DNA of 64,000 nucleotides from Marinomonas hwangdonensis (GCF_003721245.1 NZ_RIZG01000001.1:186001-250000), one strand, 5' to 3'; positions 23,693 to 33,844 are shown, numbered from the stretch's first letter. Translations and numbers: made by a program. Notes: generated from the letters alone by a model not told the origin.

Positions 23693-26268
23693 AAGTCTGT
23701 TTCCCCAACAATTTTTATCAATGACTGAGGGCCAGCCGTATGGTCAAAATACTTTTCACTGATTAATACCGTAAATTGTTCTAGCTGAGCCAACAGTTCA
23801 GTCATGAGTTTTTCTAACTTAGACCGACTGAGTGTTTTTTTATCAACCTCAGCCAGTTCTTCTAAATCGGCGAGCTGGATGGAGCTTAAAGATCTGATAA
23901 TAATCTTATTTTCTGGGCTTAGTCCGGCCGTTGTTGTTTCATTTCTGGGTAGCTCATTAATGCATTTGCGTAGCTGTTCTACTTGGTACAACAACGAGCG
24001 TGGGTTAGTACCATCAATCATTAGAAGGTCTAAACCGTAGGCCACGCGGGCACGGTTACGATAGCGACGACGGAAAGAGATGAGAGCTTCGACGCTTAAT
24101 AATACCGATTCCAGAATCTGCTGCTGGGGAGCAGAAGATAACGGCTTAGTGAGGGCTGAACGCAGTAGGGTAGCAGTTTGCAACGCTCGTTCTGTGCGTC
24201 GGCCAATTTCCTGAAAAGTCCAGTCCAAGCCGCGAAGCATGCTTTCATGGTTAAGACCTGAAAGAGCAAGCAAAGAAGTGACTAGGCTGTCTAAGGATTC
24301 TTCTGGGGCAGACGGAAGACCGTTTGTGTAGGTACGGTCAAGCTCATGAATATGGTCGCGCAATTCGTTGATGATGATGCGAGTATCAGCCGAAAGCATC
24401 TCTTTGACTTGTTCGCCACAGCTTAGCATGGCTTGTAAGTTTGCTTTCACCGATCCAGCTCGGTTCCCATCTGTGATGATAGACACTAATTCCGCTTCAG
24501 GATTGGCCAGCATATCTTCATCGGCCTCGGTAAAACCTGGTAAACAAGCTGTTTGTACGGAAGCCATGGTAAGCAGGGTGCGCAGGCTTTCTTCTGGTAA
24601 AGGATCAACGCCATTCATTTGCTTAAAAATAGTACGTAATAGACGCATACTGACTTCTGCGCGCTCTGCGTAACGTCCCATCCAAAATAGATTTTCTACC
24701 ACTCGGCTAGGTAAATTGGCCTGTAATGCTTCTTCGTGCAGAATGATTTGATCAGCAATAGGGGCTGTTTGTGTTTCGGGTTCCGCCGCCAATACCCAGG
24801 TGTCTTTACTTTTTGAACTGGCAATATTGGATACGATCATCTCGGTTTTGGAATCGCCAACCCGAGATAAGCCACCAGGCATGGCGTTGTAGCCTTTGGG
24901 GGTCGCAACCGTAAAGGCACGCAGTAAGCTGGGTCTAGCCTGTAATTTGCCGCCAGACCAAATAGGGGCTCTTGAGCCTGGAATATAGCTTTGCGCCACA
25001 TACATGTGCGGGTGTTTTTTGATTTTTTCTATGGTGCTGAGTGTTTGTTTTTCGGTCAGGGTATGACCATAAACGCTGCTACTGTCGAAACGACGAATCG
25101 CGGGTTTGATAATAAGATTTTGAATGTTTGCAAGGACATATTGTAAGTCATTTGCATCGCCACACCACCAGGTTGTGACGGAGGGCAGAGTGAGTTGCTC
25201 GCCCATCAAAAACTCACTGATCGCGGGTAAAAACTTAATCAAAGCCGGTGCTTCTAAAATACCGCTACCTAGAGGGTTAGCTAATACCACGTTACCCGCT
25301 CGAACGACTTCTAAAAGCCCAGGCACACCCAAAAATGAGTCGGCACGCAGTTCGGCTTGATCACAAAGGGCATCATCCACACGTCGTAAAATCACATCAA
25401 CACGGGCTAGACCATTCAGCGATTTCATCCACACCGCGCCATTGCGTACGGTTAGGTCACTGCCTTGAACAAGGGGGAAACCCAAAAAGTTGGACAAGTA
25501 AGCCTGTTCAAAGTAAGTGCTGCTTAATGCCCCAGGGCTAAGCATGACAATGCGTGGCGTATCTGTCCATTGGCAAGCAAGGGACGAGAGCATGTTTTTA
25601 AAGGACTGAAAAAAGCCCGCTAATCGCCGTACTTGGCTGTCTCGAAAACTGTTGGGGATCACTCGTGAAACAACGGTTCGATTCTCTAGCGCGTATCCTG
25701 CTCCGCTGGGTGCCTGAGTGCGATCACCGATCACTTGAAATTGCCCTGTAGGATCACGCACGAGATCAACCGCATGGAGTAACAAGTGGTGGGCGCCAGG
25801 AACAGAAACGCCATGACATTGGCGTAAAAATCCCGGGTGACTAAAAATAATTTCTGAGGGGATGATGCCGTTTTTCAACAGTTCTTGAGGGCCGTATAGG
25901 TCCTTTAGCATTAGGTCGAATAGGGTCGAACGTTGATTCAGCCCCTGTTCAATAGCGCACCATTCCTCTGTTGGAATGATGTTTGGAATAAGGTCCAGCG
26001 ACCACACACTGGGCGTGAGTGGATCGCTGGTAAGATTATAGGTCGCACCGTCTTCACGGAGAATGCGCTGAGCGCGGCGCTGCCGGTCAAGCATTTCCTC
26101 GTTAGTAAAGCTCCCCATACTGCGCATGACAGATTCCCAATGGGGACGCGGTTGGCGATCTTCCGTGAAGGCCTCATCATAAGCATTTATCGGTGTATCG
26201 TAGGCGGATGATAACGTCGGTTTTTCATCCATTACCGACGTTACAAAGGTACCTGTTTGAAGTTGCAT
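23689..26268 (-). CDS. Circularly permuted ATP-grasp ligase fused to alpha-E domain
   Basis: An 859-residue protein. Residues about 60-500 form a circularly permuted ATP-grasp type 2 module (former DUF404/DUF407), with landmarks APSGAGYALENR, VMLSPG, VDVILRRVDD, VRAGNVVLANPLGSGI, IKPAIRRFDSS and GGLSRVGD. Residues about 520-830 are an alpha-E helical domain (former DUF403), starting SRVVENLFWMGRYAERAEVSMRLL and containing RTERALQTATLLR. It is thus the fused version of the two separate genes at 30601 and 29654, so the operon has both forms. The VIKPA segment lacks the usual NESGG found in the other copy (PANESGGYGM at 30601-32055), so this copy may have diverged in activity. Probable ATP-dependent amide-bond ligase; products unknown. 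It begins 29 bases after the DUF2126 gene. Confidence 0.88.
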   Translation of the reverse strand: MQLQTGTFVTSVMDEKPTLSSAYDTPINAYDEAFTEDRQPRPHWESVMRSMGSFTNEEMLDRQRRAQRILREDGATYNLTSDPLTPSVWSLDLIPNIIPTEEWCAIEQGLNQRSTLFDLMLKDLYGPQELLKNGIIPSEIIFSHPGFLRQCHGVSVPGAHHLLLHAVDLVRDPTGQFQVIGDRTQAPSGAGYALENRTVVSRVIPNSFRDSQVRRLAGFFQSFKNMLSSLACQWTDTPRIVMLSPGALSSTYFEQAYLSNFLGFPLVQGSDLTVRNGAVWMKSLNGLARVDVILRRVDDALCDQAELRADSFLGVPGLLEVVRAGNVVLANPLGSGILEAPALIKFLPAISEFLMGEQLTLPSVTTWWCGDANDLQYVLANIQNLIIKPAIRRFDSSSVYGHTLTEKQTLSTIEKIKKHPHMYVAQSYIPGSRAPIWSGGKLQARPSLLRAFTVATPKGYNAMPGGLSRVGDSKTEMIVSNIASSKSKDTWVLAAEPETQTAPIADQIILHEEALQANLPSRVVENLFWMGRYAERAEVSMRLLRTIFKQMNGVDPLPEESLRTLLTMASVQTACLPGFTEADEDMLANPEAELVSIITDGNRAGSVKANLQAMLSCGEQVKEMLSADTRIIINELRDHIHELDRTYTNGLPSAPEESLDSLVTSLLALSGLNHESMLRGLDWTFQEIGRRTERALQTATLLRSALTKPLSSAPQQQILESVLLSVEALISFRRRYRNRARVAYGLDLLMIDGTNPRSLLYQVEQLRKCINELPRNETTTAGLSPENKIIIRSLSSIQLADLEELAEVDKKTLSRSKLEKLMTELLAQLEQFTVLISEKYFDHTAGPQSLIKIVGETDL

Positions 26269-26297
26269 AATGTGCTTGAGCCTAAAAAAATTAATTA

Positions 26298-29200
26298 TTA
26301 GAGAACATTATACTGCTTCCTTAGATCTAATGTATGCGGATATTCATTCATTGGCTCTTCCGCTGGTGGTGACATGGCTCGAGGCTCGTCTCCATTCGGG
26401 TAAAAAGCGCGTAATGCACTGAACGCCGGTGGTGGAGATAATGGACCTTGAGTGAAACCATAATCCCAAAAACGATTGACTCGACGGGCTTCCGCTTCGT
26501 TACTATTAACCGGCAAGTTGTCGTAAGTTCGTCCACCTGGGTGCGATACATGATAAGTACAGCCGCCCACTGACATGCCGTTCCAAGTATCAATCAGATC
26601 GAATACTAGCGGCGTGTCTGTGCCCAAAGTAGGGTGCAACGCCGATGGTGGCGCCCAGGCTTTGTAGCGGACCGCGCCAACGTATTCGCCTTTACGTCCG
26701 GTTGAACGAATGGGAACACGACGACCATTACAACTTAAAACATAGCGACCATCGGTTAATCCTGTCAGTTTTACCTGCAAGCGTTCGACGGAAGAATCCA
26801 CATAGCGAGCGGTACCCGATCCAGTGATCTCTTCACCTAGAACGTGCCAAGGCTCAATGGCCCAGCGTAGCTCGATTTCCATGTCGTCAATTTTCTTACG
26901 ACCGTAATGTGGGAAACGAAACTCTTCAAACGGGGCAAGCCATTCCAGTTTAAATGGGAAACCATGACGCTGAAGATCTTCCACCACCTCTTTCACGTCT
27001 TGCCAAACAAAATGTGGCAGCATGAATTTGTCATGCAAGCTGGTGCCCCAACGAACTAAAGGCTTTTTGTACGGTTCTTTCCAGAAGCGTGCAACTAAGC
27101 AGCGCAACAACAGCATTTGCACGAGAGACATGTGCGGATGCGGTGGCATTTCAAAACCACGGAATTCCAATAAACCTTGTCTACCGCTGGCGCTGCCTGC
27201 AGCATACAGTTTATCGATACAGAACTCAGAACGGTGAGTGTTACCGGTGATATCGACCAGTAAGTTACGCATCAAACGATCAACCAACCAAGGTTCTTCT
27301 ACAAAACCAGATGGCATGTTTTGGAAAGCGATTTCCATTTCATACAAGGCTTCATCACGCCCTTCATCTGGACGTGGTGCTTGGCTAGTTGGGCCAATGA
27401 ACATGCCAGAGAAAAGATAAGATAGACCAGGATGATGCTGCCAGAAGGTGACCAAACTTTGCAATAACTCAGGACGACGCAGCAGCGGACTGTCTGCTGG
27501 AGTGCGGCCACCAAGAGTTACGTGATTGCCGCCACCTGTGCCAGTATGACGACCATCCAGCATGAATTTTTCCGCGCCAAGGCGAGATAAATAAGCTTGG
27601 TGATACAAGGTTTCTGTGTTGTGAACCAGCTCTTCCCAATTGGCTGCAGGGTGGATATTAACCTCAATCACACCGGGGTCTGGTGTGATTAGGAACTTCT
27701 GCAAGCGCGGATCTTTTGGTGGCTCGTAACCTTCGATAACGATGGGTTTATCAAGGGTTTTCGCAACCGCTTCAAGATGCTCAAGAACATTCACAAAATG
27801 CTCAAGATGCGTCATAGGTGGCATGAATACATGCAAGCGGCCATCACGTGGTTCGATACACAAAGTAGTGCGAATCACGTTTTTCAACGTTTTTTCTGGC
27901 GCTAAGGCAGGTGCTGCTGGTTTTTTAGCGAAATGCTGCTTGGCAACGCTTTCTAATACAGCGCTGTCTTTTTTGTTCGCCAAAGGTTGGCGAGGATCAA
28001 ACGGATCACGCTCAGGGATGCGATCTTCTTCCGCTTGTGCTGGTAAAGAATTCAGTGGTAAACGATAACCCATTGGGCTATCGCCGGGAATCAAGGTGAT
28101 AACGTCACTGCGCATTGGCCAAAGAGAACTATTCCAACGATTGTTTACCGTATCGAATTCTAGCGGCAATACGAAGCCTGTTGTGGTGCTTAAACCACGA
28201 CTAAGCAGTTTTGCCAGACGACGGCGTTCTAAGTCATCTTTTAAATCGGCTTTGGTTGGATCGGCATCCGCAGGAAGTGATTGCTCCATCCACAAATAAT
28301 ACAGAGTGTCTTCGTAAGTGCTTTGTAGATATTGCTTATCCAAGGCGAGTTTTTCACACAATAATTCGCCAAAAGTTTGGGCATCTTTAATGGTGTGTTT
28401 GTAGTCTTTGTCTACGCGAGCCAAATATTTAGGATCATTCCATAAGGCTTCGCCGTCGGTGCGCCAGAAACAACCCAGCGCCCAGCGAGGTACTTCTTCA
28501 CCTGGATACCACTTGCCTTGACCATAATGCAGTAAGCCATTGGCACCGAATTCTTGCTTCATCTTGATTAGCAAGTCTTTGGCTAATTTAAGTTTTTCTG
28601 CGCCCAATGCACCCGTATTCCACTGTTCTGAATCCATGTCATCGATGGAAACGAAGGTGGGTTCACCGCCCATTGTCAGGCGGACATCACCGTCTTCTAG
28701 TTCTTTATCGACAGCAAAGCCCAGTGCTTTTATTGTGTCCCATTCACCTTCGGCGTAGGGTTTGGTGACACGTGGGTCTTCGTGGATACGAGTGACGATA
28801 TTGCTGTAGCTGAATTCACATTCGCATTCGTCGACAAAGCCTGTGATTGGCGCTGCGGATGCGGGTTCTGGTGTACAGGCTAAAGGAATATGACCTTCGC
28901 CAGCGAACAAGCCAGAGGTTGGGTCTAAGCCAACCCAGCCGGCACCCGGTAAAAAGACTTCACACCAAGCATGTAAGTCGGTGAAATCTTCCTCTGGACC
29001 GGATGGGCCATCGAGGGCTTTTACATCGGCGGTTAATTGCACCAAGTAGCCGGATGCAAAGCGCGCAGCTAAACCCAGACTACGAAGAATTTGTACGAGC
29101 AACCAAGAGGTATCTCGGCATGACCCTTTCTTCAAGGTTAAGGTTTCTTCACAGGTTTGGACGCCGGGTTCTAAACGGATGCCATAGCCAATGTCTGCAG

Positions 29201-29657
29201 CCAGACGGCTGTTTATGGCGACTAAAAAGTCATTGATCGGAGTGTTTTTGCGATCGACAGTAGACAGCCATTTGTCCAGTAATGGGCAGGATTCGGTGAC
29301 TTGTAGGTACGGCTCTAATTCTTTTTTGAGCGCCTTGTCGTAGGCAAATGGATACTCTTCCGCATAACTTTCCACAAAGAAATCGAATGGGTTTATCACC
29401 GTCATGTCGGCGATGACTTCCACATAGAATTCGAGCTTGTTGGTTTTTTCAGGAAATACCAGACGCGTCTGAAAGTTGCCAAAAGGGTCTTGTTGGACGT
29501 TGACGAAATGCGTTTCGGGTAACACTTTAAGCGAATAAGCGTGAATCTTAGTGCGAGAGTGCGCCGCGGGTTGCAGCCTCAAAATGTGGGGGGCGACGTT
29601 TACGAAGCGGTCAAACTCATAAGTCGTTTTATGTTGTATTGCGACTCTAATGGTCAT
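26298..29657 (-). CDS. Transglutaminase-like domain fused to DUF2126
   Basis: An 1119-residue protein. The N-terminal quarter is a transglutaminase-like domain with intact triad C180 (KKGSCRDTSW), H229 (DLHAWCEV) and D245 (WVGLDPTSG). The rest is DUF2126, with blocks LTMGGEPTFVSIDDMD, GRHTGTGGGNHVTLGG, NTHRSEFCIDKL and LLEFRGFEMPPHPHM. The EFCIDKL/LEFRGFEM segments recall the glutamine-synthetase-like or carboxylate-amine ligase fold proposed for this domain, but that is recollection and not shown here. It overlaps the alpha-E gene by ATGA. DUF2126 is found almost only beside ATP-grasp/alpha-E genes. Confidence 0.88.
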   Translation of the reverse strand: MTIRVAIQHKTTYEFDRFVNVAPHILRLQPAAHSRTKIHAYSLKVLPETHFVNVQQDPFGNFQTRLVFPEKTNKLEFYVEVIADMTVINPFDFFVESYAEEYPFAYDKALKKELEPYLQVTESCPLLDKWLSTVDRKNTPINDFLVAINSRLAADIGYGIRLEPGVQTCEETLTLKKGSCRDTSWLLVQILRSLGLAARFASGYLVQLTADVKALDGPSGPEEDFTDLHAWCEVFLPGAGWVGLDPTSGLFAGEGHIPLACTPEPASAAPITGFVDECECEFSYSNIVTRIHEDPRVTKPYAEGEWDTIKALGFAVDKELEDGDVRLTMGGEPTFVSIDDMDSEQWNTGALGAEKLKLAKDLLIKMKQEFGANGLLHYGQGKWYPGEEVPRWALGCFWRTDGEALWNDPKYLARVDKDYKHTIKDAQTFGELLCEKLALDKQYLQSTYEDTLYYLWMEQSLPADADPTKADLKDDLERRRLAKLLSRGLSTTTGFVLPLEFDTVNNRWNSSLWPMRSDVITLIPGDSPMGYRLPLNSLPAQAEEDRIPERDPFDPRQPLANKKDSAVLESVAKQHFAKKPAAPALAPEKTLKNVIRTTLCIEPRDGRLHVFMPPMTHLEHFVNVLEHLEAVAKTLDKPIVIEGYEPPKDPRLQKFLITPDPGVIEVNIHPAANWEELVHNTETLYHQAYLSRLGAEKFMLDGRHTGTGGGNHVTLGGRTPADSPLLRRPELLQSLVTFWQHHPGLSYLFSGMFIGPTSQAPRPDEGRDEALYEMEIAFQNMPSGFVEEPWLVDRLMRNLLVDITGNTHRSEFCIDKLYAAGSASGRQGLLEFRGFEMPPHPHMSLVQMLLLRCLVARFWKEPYKKPLVRWGTSLHDKFMLPHFVWQDVKEVVEDLQRHGFPFKLEWLAPFEEFRFPHYGRKKIDDMEIELRWAIEPWHVLGEEITGSGTARYVDSSVERLQVKLTGLTDGRYVLSCNGRRVPIRSTGRKGEYVGAVRYKAWAPPSALHPTLGTDTPLVFDLIDTWNGMSVGGCTYHVSHPGGRTYDNLPVNSNEAEARRVNRFWDYGFTQGPLSPPPAFSALRAFYPNGDEPRAMSPPAEEPMNEYPHTLDLRKQYNVL

Positions 29658-30598
29658 GCAGCGTCTCCTTGCCGAAAATGAAACCAGTTCTCGGTAATCT
29701 GGTGATGTATTTCAATAATTGCAATCTGTAGCTCATTTATGTGGTTGTGAAAGTTGTCATTCAGATCTTCTGAACTAACAAGTGGATAGTTAAACTCAAG
29801 AATCTTATCGACTTTGGCACGAATGGAATCTGCACGTGGCAGCTGGGCCGCTGATTCGGTTATTTGACCAAGACAATACGCTAGGGTACGAGGAAAACAG
29901 GGATCGTTCATTAAAAACGTCGCCGCTTTCGCCCCATTAATAGACGATCTTACAGTACGACGATAATCTAAATAGGCGCTCTGTGATTTCAGTACTTTTG
30001 ACCAAGTTACTTGGCCAAGCTGAATACGAGTTTCAGGTTTGGATTGCAGCATTAACGCGACAGCTGCATCGAGAATACGCGTTCCCATGTCCGCACGCTC
30101 AAGATAGCGCCCCATAATCAAAAAATGCCAACCCGCATCGCGGCTTTTTGTGCCAGCAAATAACCCGATGATTTTTTGACACCCTTCAATAATGGTGTTT
30201 AGAAACAGGTGACGTTCTGAGCGATTGATTCCCTGTTTGATATTCTGCTGGGCATAGAGATCTAGCTCATTGATAAGTTCCCATGTTTCTTTGGGTACCA
30301 CATCGCGAGTAGTGCGGATGTTTTCCCGAACCATTTTTAGCGATGACAGGATTGAACTGCTATTGGTGTCGTCAGCCAGTAAAAACTTCACCACATTGCG
30401 TTCGTCTTTTACTTTGTAGCGTTGTTCAAATGCGTCTTCATTGCTGAGGATTTCGATCAAGTTAAACCAAGATACCTCGATATCTTTGGGTAGGTCGAAC
30501 AGTAAATCGTCGTACACACTAACCAAACGAGCGGTATTTTCGACGCGCTCCAAATAACGGGCGCTCCAATATAAGCGTTCTGCGACTCTTGATAACAT
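29654..30598 (-). CDS. Alpha-E domain protein (former DUF403)
   Basis: A 314-residue all-helical protein beginning MLSRVAERLYWSARYLERVENTARLV, which is the diagnostic alpha-E start, and containing GRYLERADMGTRILDAAV. Alpha-E proteins accompany circularly permuted ATP-grasp ligases and are thought to be scaffolds or partners, without known catalysis. The gene starts two bases after the ATP-grasp stop codon and overlaps the DUF2126 gene by four bases, so stoichiometric coupled synthesis is likely. Confidence 0.88.
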   Translation of the reverse strand: MLSRVAERLYWSARYLERVENTARLVSVYDDLLFDLPKDIEVSWFNLIEILSNEDAFEQRYKVKDERNVVKFLLADDTNSSSILSSLKMVRENIRTTRDVVPKETWELINELDLYAQQNIKQGINRSERHLFLNTIIEGCQKIIGLFAGTKSRDAGWHFLIMGRYLERADMGTRILDAAVALMLQSKPETRIQLGQVTWSKVLKSQSAYLDYRRTVRSSINGAKAATFLMNDPCFPRTLAYCLGQITESAAQLPRADSIRAKVDKILEFNYPLVSSEDLNDNFHNHINELQIAIIEIHHQITENWFHFRQGDAA

Positions 30599-30600
30599 AA

Positions 30601-32055
30601 TTATTGCCCCTTTGTTTCCACAATCCAGGTGTCTTTACTGCCGCCGCCTTGTGATGAATTGACCACTAAGGAGCCTTTTTTCATTGCAACGCGAGTTAGT
30701 CCACCTGTTGTAACGTAGGTGTCTTTGGCTTGCAGAATGAAAGGACGCAAATCCAAATGGCGTGGTTCTAACACACCTTTTGAAATAAGCGTTGGCGCAG
30801 TGGACAGTTTTAGCGTGGGTTGGGCAATATAGTTACGTGGGTTTTTGGTAATTAATTCGGCAAATAACGCCTGCTCTTTTTTCGTAGAGTGGGGGCCAAC
30901 CAACATACCGTATCCGCCGGACTCGTTAGCCGGTTTAACCACTAATTTGTCTAGATTTTCCAGTACATAGGCTCGTTGCTCTGGGTCATCACATAAGAAG
31001 GTTTCGACATTGTTAAGAATGGGCTCTTCGTCTAGGTAATAGCGAATAATAGCGGGTACATAAGCGTACACGACTTTATCATCAGCGACGCCAGCTCCTG
31101 GCGCATTGGCTAAGGCAACGTTGCCTTTACGCCATGCTCGCATCAATCCTGCCACACCGAGTACAGATTCAGGGTCAAACGCTTCAGGGTCAATGAATAA
31201 ATCGTCAATGCGACGATAAATGACATCTACTCGTTCAGGTCCGTCAATGGTTTTCATGTAAACGCAGTCGTCACTGTCAACAAACAAGTCACTGCCTTCG
31301 ACCAACTCTGCGCCCATTTGTTGCGCCAAAAAAGCGTGCTCAAAGTATGCTGAGTTATAGATGCCTGGTGTCAACACGACAATCTCAGGGTTTTCTATAT
31401 CTCGCGGTGACAGTGCTGCTAAGGTGTCGAACAACTGCGACGTGTAGGAGTTGATGGGTAAAATAGATTCGTTTTCAAACAGTTCAGGCAAAACTCGCTT
31501 GGTAATAGCGCGGTTCTCTAGCATGTAAGAGACGCCTGAGGGGACACGTAAGTTATCTTCTAAGACAAAAAAGTCGCCGTTTTCATCGCGCACCAAGTCG
31601 GTACCGCAGATGTGCGCCCAAACACCGTAGGCAGGCGTAATGCCGACGCATTCTGGTCTGAAGTTTTTTGAGTCTTTAATGATGTGTTCTGGGATGATGC
31701 CGTCTTTGATGACGTTTTGATCGTGGTAGAGGTCGTTGATGAAGAGGTTAAGTGCTTTGAGGCGTTGCTTTAGTCCAGCCTCGGCGATCTTCCAGTCAGC
31801 GGCTTCGATCGTTCGCGGTATGATATCGAACGGCCATGCCCTGTCTATGTTACCTTCGCCTGTATAGACGGTGAAGCTAATGCCCATTTCTTGAATAGTG
31901 GCTTCTGCGGTGATACGTCTTTTTTCTAACTCTTCTTCAGAAAGGCTATCTAGGTAGCCTAAAAGTTGTTTTGCTGGCGCTCTGGCGACGCCTTTTTCAT
32001 CGATTAATTCATCAAAAAACATCGATGATTGATAGTGGCTTGTTAATTTGTCCAT
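30601..32055 (-). CDS. Circularly permuted ATP-grasp type 2 protein
   Basis: First gene of the five-gene minus-strand operon, 484 residues. Landmarks of the type 2 circularly permuted ATP-grasp fold: VLEDNLRVPSGVSYMLENR (around 166-184), VVLTPGIYNSAYFEH, ERVDVIYRRIDD, GNVALANAPGAGVADDK and VVKPANESGGYGM for nucleotide binding near 365-380. The C-terminal block GGLTRVA is followed by QGGGSKDTW. It should use ATP to join a carboxylate to an amine, like gamma-glutamyl and glutathionylspermidine-type ligases. A clean AGAGGTAACT ribosome binding site precedes the ATG. The promoter must lie in the 350-base region shared with the divergent monooxygenase gene. Confidence 0.9.
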   Translation of the reverse strand: MDKLTSHYQSSMFFDELIDEKGVARAPAKQLLGYLDSLSEEELEKRRITAEATIQEMGISFTVYTGEGNIDRAWPFDIIPRTIEAADWKIAEAGLKQRLKALNLFINDLYHDQNVIKDGIIPEHIIKDSKNFRPECVGITPAYGVWAHICGTDLVRDENGDFFVLEDNLRVPSGVSYMLENRAITKRVLPELFENESILPINSYTSQLFDTLAALSPRDIENPEIVVLTPGIYNSAYFEHAFLAQQMGAELVEGSDLFVDSDDCVYMKTIDGPERVDVIYRRIDDLFIDPEAFDPESVLGVAGLMRAWRKGNVALANAPGAGVADDKVVYAYVPAIIRYYLDEEPILNNVETFLCDDPEQRAYVLENLDKLVVKPANESGGYGMLVGPHSTKKEQALFAELITKNPRNYIAQPTLKLSTAPTLISKGVLEPRHLDLRPFILQAKDTYVTTGGLTRVAMKKGSLVVNSSQGGGSKDTWIVETKGQ

Positions 32056-32406
32056 AGTTACCTCTTTTTCCTATTTCACTAGTAGGACAATAATTTTTCA
32101 ACGACTCATTATACTTTGCCCAACGTGTTGAAAAGGCAGCTAGCGCCTCTATCTCAGAGCAGTATCGTGACTGGTTTCTACTTATTGCGACCTATTAATG
32201 CTGAATCTTGTGTCTAGTTACTGTTAGTCTTGTCGCATTACTACAGAAATAAAGCAAGTATTGAGCCATATTATTTATTTTCGTCGTCGGTTTTTTTTAG
32301 CAGACGGATTCATGATATGGATCGCTGTAATCAGACCAAGATTCGTTATTATTGTGTTCCTAATACGCCATTAGCATAACAGTGTCTTGAATAAGAGGAT
32401 AGGTAA
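32056..32406. promoter_or_regulatory. Divergent intergenic region, ATP-grasp operon / FAD monooxygenase
   Basis: About 350 bases without a coding frame of interest. It must hold promoters for both divergent transcription units. It is AT-rich with a T-run at about 32289-32297, but I could not single out a convincing -35/-10 pair or operator palindrome. Confidence 0.4.
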
Positions 32407-33615
32407 GTGAATCAGGTAAACAAGGTTATCGTGGCTGGCGCCGGTATCGGTGGTTTATGTGCCGCCTTGTCTTTTGCTAGGCAGGGTAAGCAGGTCATCG
32501 TGTGTGAGCAGTCAGCCAATTTGGCTGAAGTGGGTGCTGGCCTTCAGATTAGCCCCAATGCCTTAAAAGTCCTGCGTGAGCTTGGCCTTGTGCCAGCGTT
32601 AAAGTCATTAGCGTTTGTGCCACACAATGCGGTCATTCGTCATTACAAGACCGGTGAATACTATTTAAAAGCCCCTTTGGCTGCAGAGGCAGAATTGCGT
32701 TATGGCGCGCCTTATTGGCATCTACATCGTGCAGACTTACATCGTGTGTTAGTCACTGCGTGTGAAGAAGCGGGGGTAACGTTAATACTGAACGCTGCGG
32801 TGGAAAAATATCAACAAGATCAACAAGCTCATCAGGTGTGTTTAGTACTCAAAGATGGACGCACTTTATCGGCTGATTTGCTAATAGGCGCAGATGGTAT
32901 TCGCTCTATGGTTCGAGAACAAATGCTAGGGGCGGAACGTGCAACTTTTATGGGGCAGGTGGCATGGCGTGGTGTTATTCCTGTCAGTGGATTGCAGTGT
33001 GATATTCAGCCCGATGCCTGTGTTTGGGCTGGGCCAGGTCGGCATTTCGTCAGTTATTACGTGCGCGGTGGTGACTATGTGAATTTTGTGGCCGTTGAGG
33101 AACGGGATGATTGGCGCTCTGAGTCCTGGCGCGAAGAGGGAGATATTGATGCTTTGAGGCACGCTTTTTCAGGTTGGCACCCTGAGGTGAGTGGCTTGCT
33201 AAAATCCGCGACTCATACTTTTTTGTGGGCTTTAAATGGACGTGAGGAATTGACCACTTGGCACAGTGGTCGAGTGGTTTTGTTAGGGGACGCTTGTCAC
33301 CCCATGTTGCCTTTTATGGCGCAAGGCGCGGCGATGGCTATTGAGGATGCCTATGTATTGTCCCAGTGTGTGGCTCGTTATCCATTGGCTGAAGCGTTAA
33401 AGCACTATGAGCAAGATCGTAAGCCGAGGGCGACTAAAATCCAACAAATGTCGAAAGCCAACGCGGGTTTGTATCATATGCAGGGTGGCGTACTGGGTAG
33501 AATCAAGCTAAGGGCTTTGCAAGTGGCTGGTCGTATGATGCCGAGTGTGATTCAAGCTAAATTGGACGCAGTCTACGGTCATGATGTTATTAAAGAATGC
33601 CAAAAAATGCCGTAA
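32407..33615 (+). CDS. FAD-dependent aromatic-ring monooxygenase
   Basis: Class A flavoprotein monooxygenase, 402 residues, similar in pattern to salicylate or 3-hydroxybenzoate hydroxylases. The dinucleotide-binding GAGIGG is at 11-16 with the ribose-binding E near 35. A mid-protein motif LIGADGIRS follows, then the second FAD motif GRVVLLGDACHPMLPFMAQGAAMAIEDA near 288-315. The start is GTG at 32407, supported by AGAGGATAGG upstream. The gene stands alone, followed by a terminator, so there is no pathway context to fix the substrate. Confidence 0.88.
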   Translation: MNQVNKVIVAGAGIGGLCAALSFARQGKQVIVCEQSANLAEVGAGLQISPNALKVLRELGLVPALKSLAFVPHNAVIRHYKTGEYYLKAPLAAEAELRYGAPYWHLHRADLHRVLVTACEEAGVTLILNAAVEKYQQDQQAHQVCLVLKDGRTLSADLLIGADGIRSMVREQMLGAERATFMGQVAWRGVIPVSGLQCDIQPDACVWAGPGRHFVSYYVRGGDYVNFVAVEERDDWRSESWREEGDIDALRHAFSGWHPEVSGLLKSATHTFLWALNGREELTTWHSGRVVLLGDACHPMLPFMAQGAAMAIEDAYVLSQCVARYPLAEALKHYEQDRKPRATKIQQMSKANAGLYHMQGGVLGRIKLRALQVAGRMMPSVIQAKLDAVYGHDVIKECQKMP

Positions 33616-33629
33616 TGGAAATCAGACAG

Positions 33630-33672
33630 TGCAAATGCAATATCAGAAAAGGAGCCTGCATTTGCATTTTTT
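33630..33672 (+). terminator. Rho-independent terminator after the monooxygenase gene
   Basis: Perfect 10-base inverted repeat TGCAAATGCA (33630-33639) and TGCATTTGCA (33657-33666), followed by six T. Confidence 0.85.
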
Positions 33673-33844
33673 ATTCTCATTTGGAATATAAAATATAATT
33701 TCATGGTTTATTTGTTATAACGTTTTGTCACTACCACATCACGATTTATTATTGGTCTGAGGCGCTGGTTTTGACTATTATCTGCGCCTTTCCTCCCAAG
33801 ACCACAAGTTATGGGACTCACTCACTCTGGAAACCTCAGACGAT

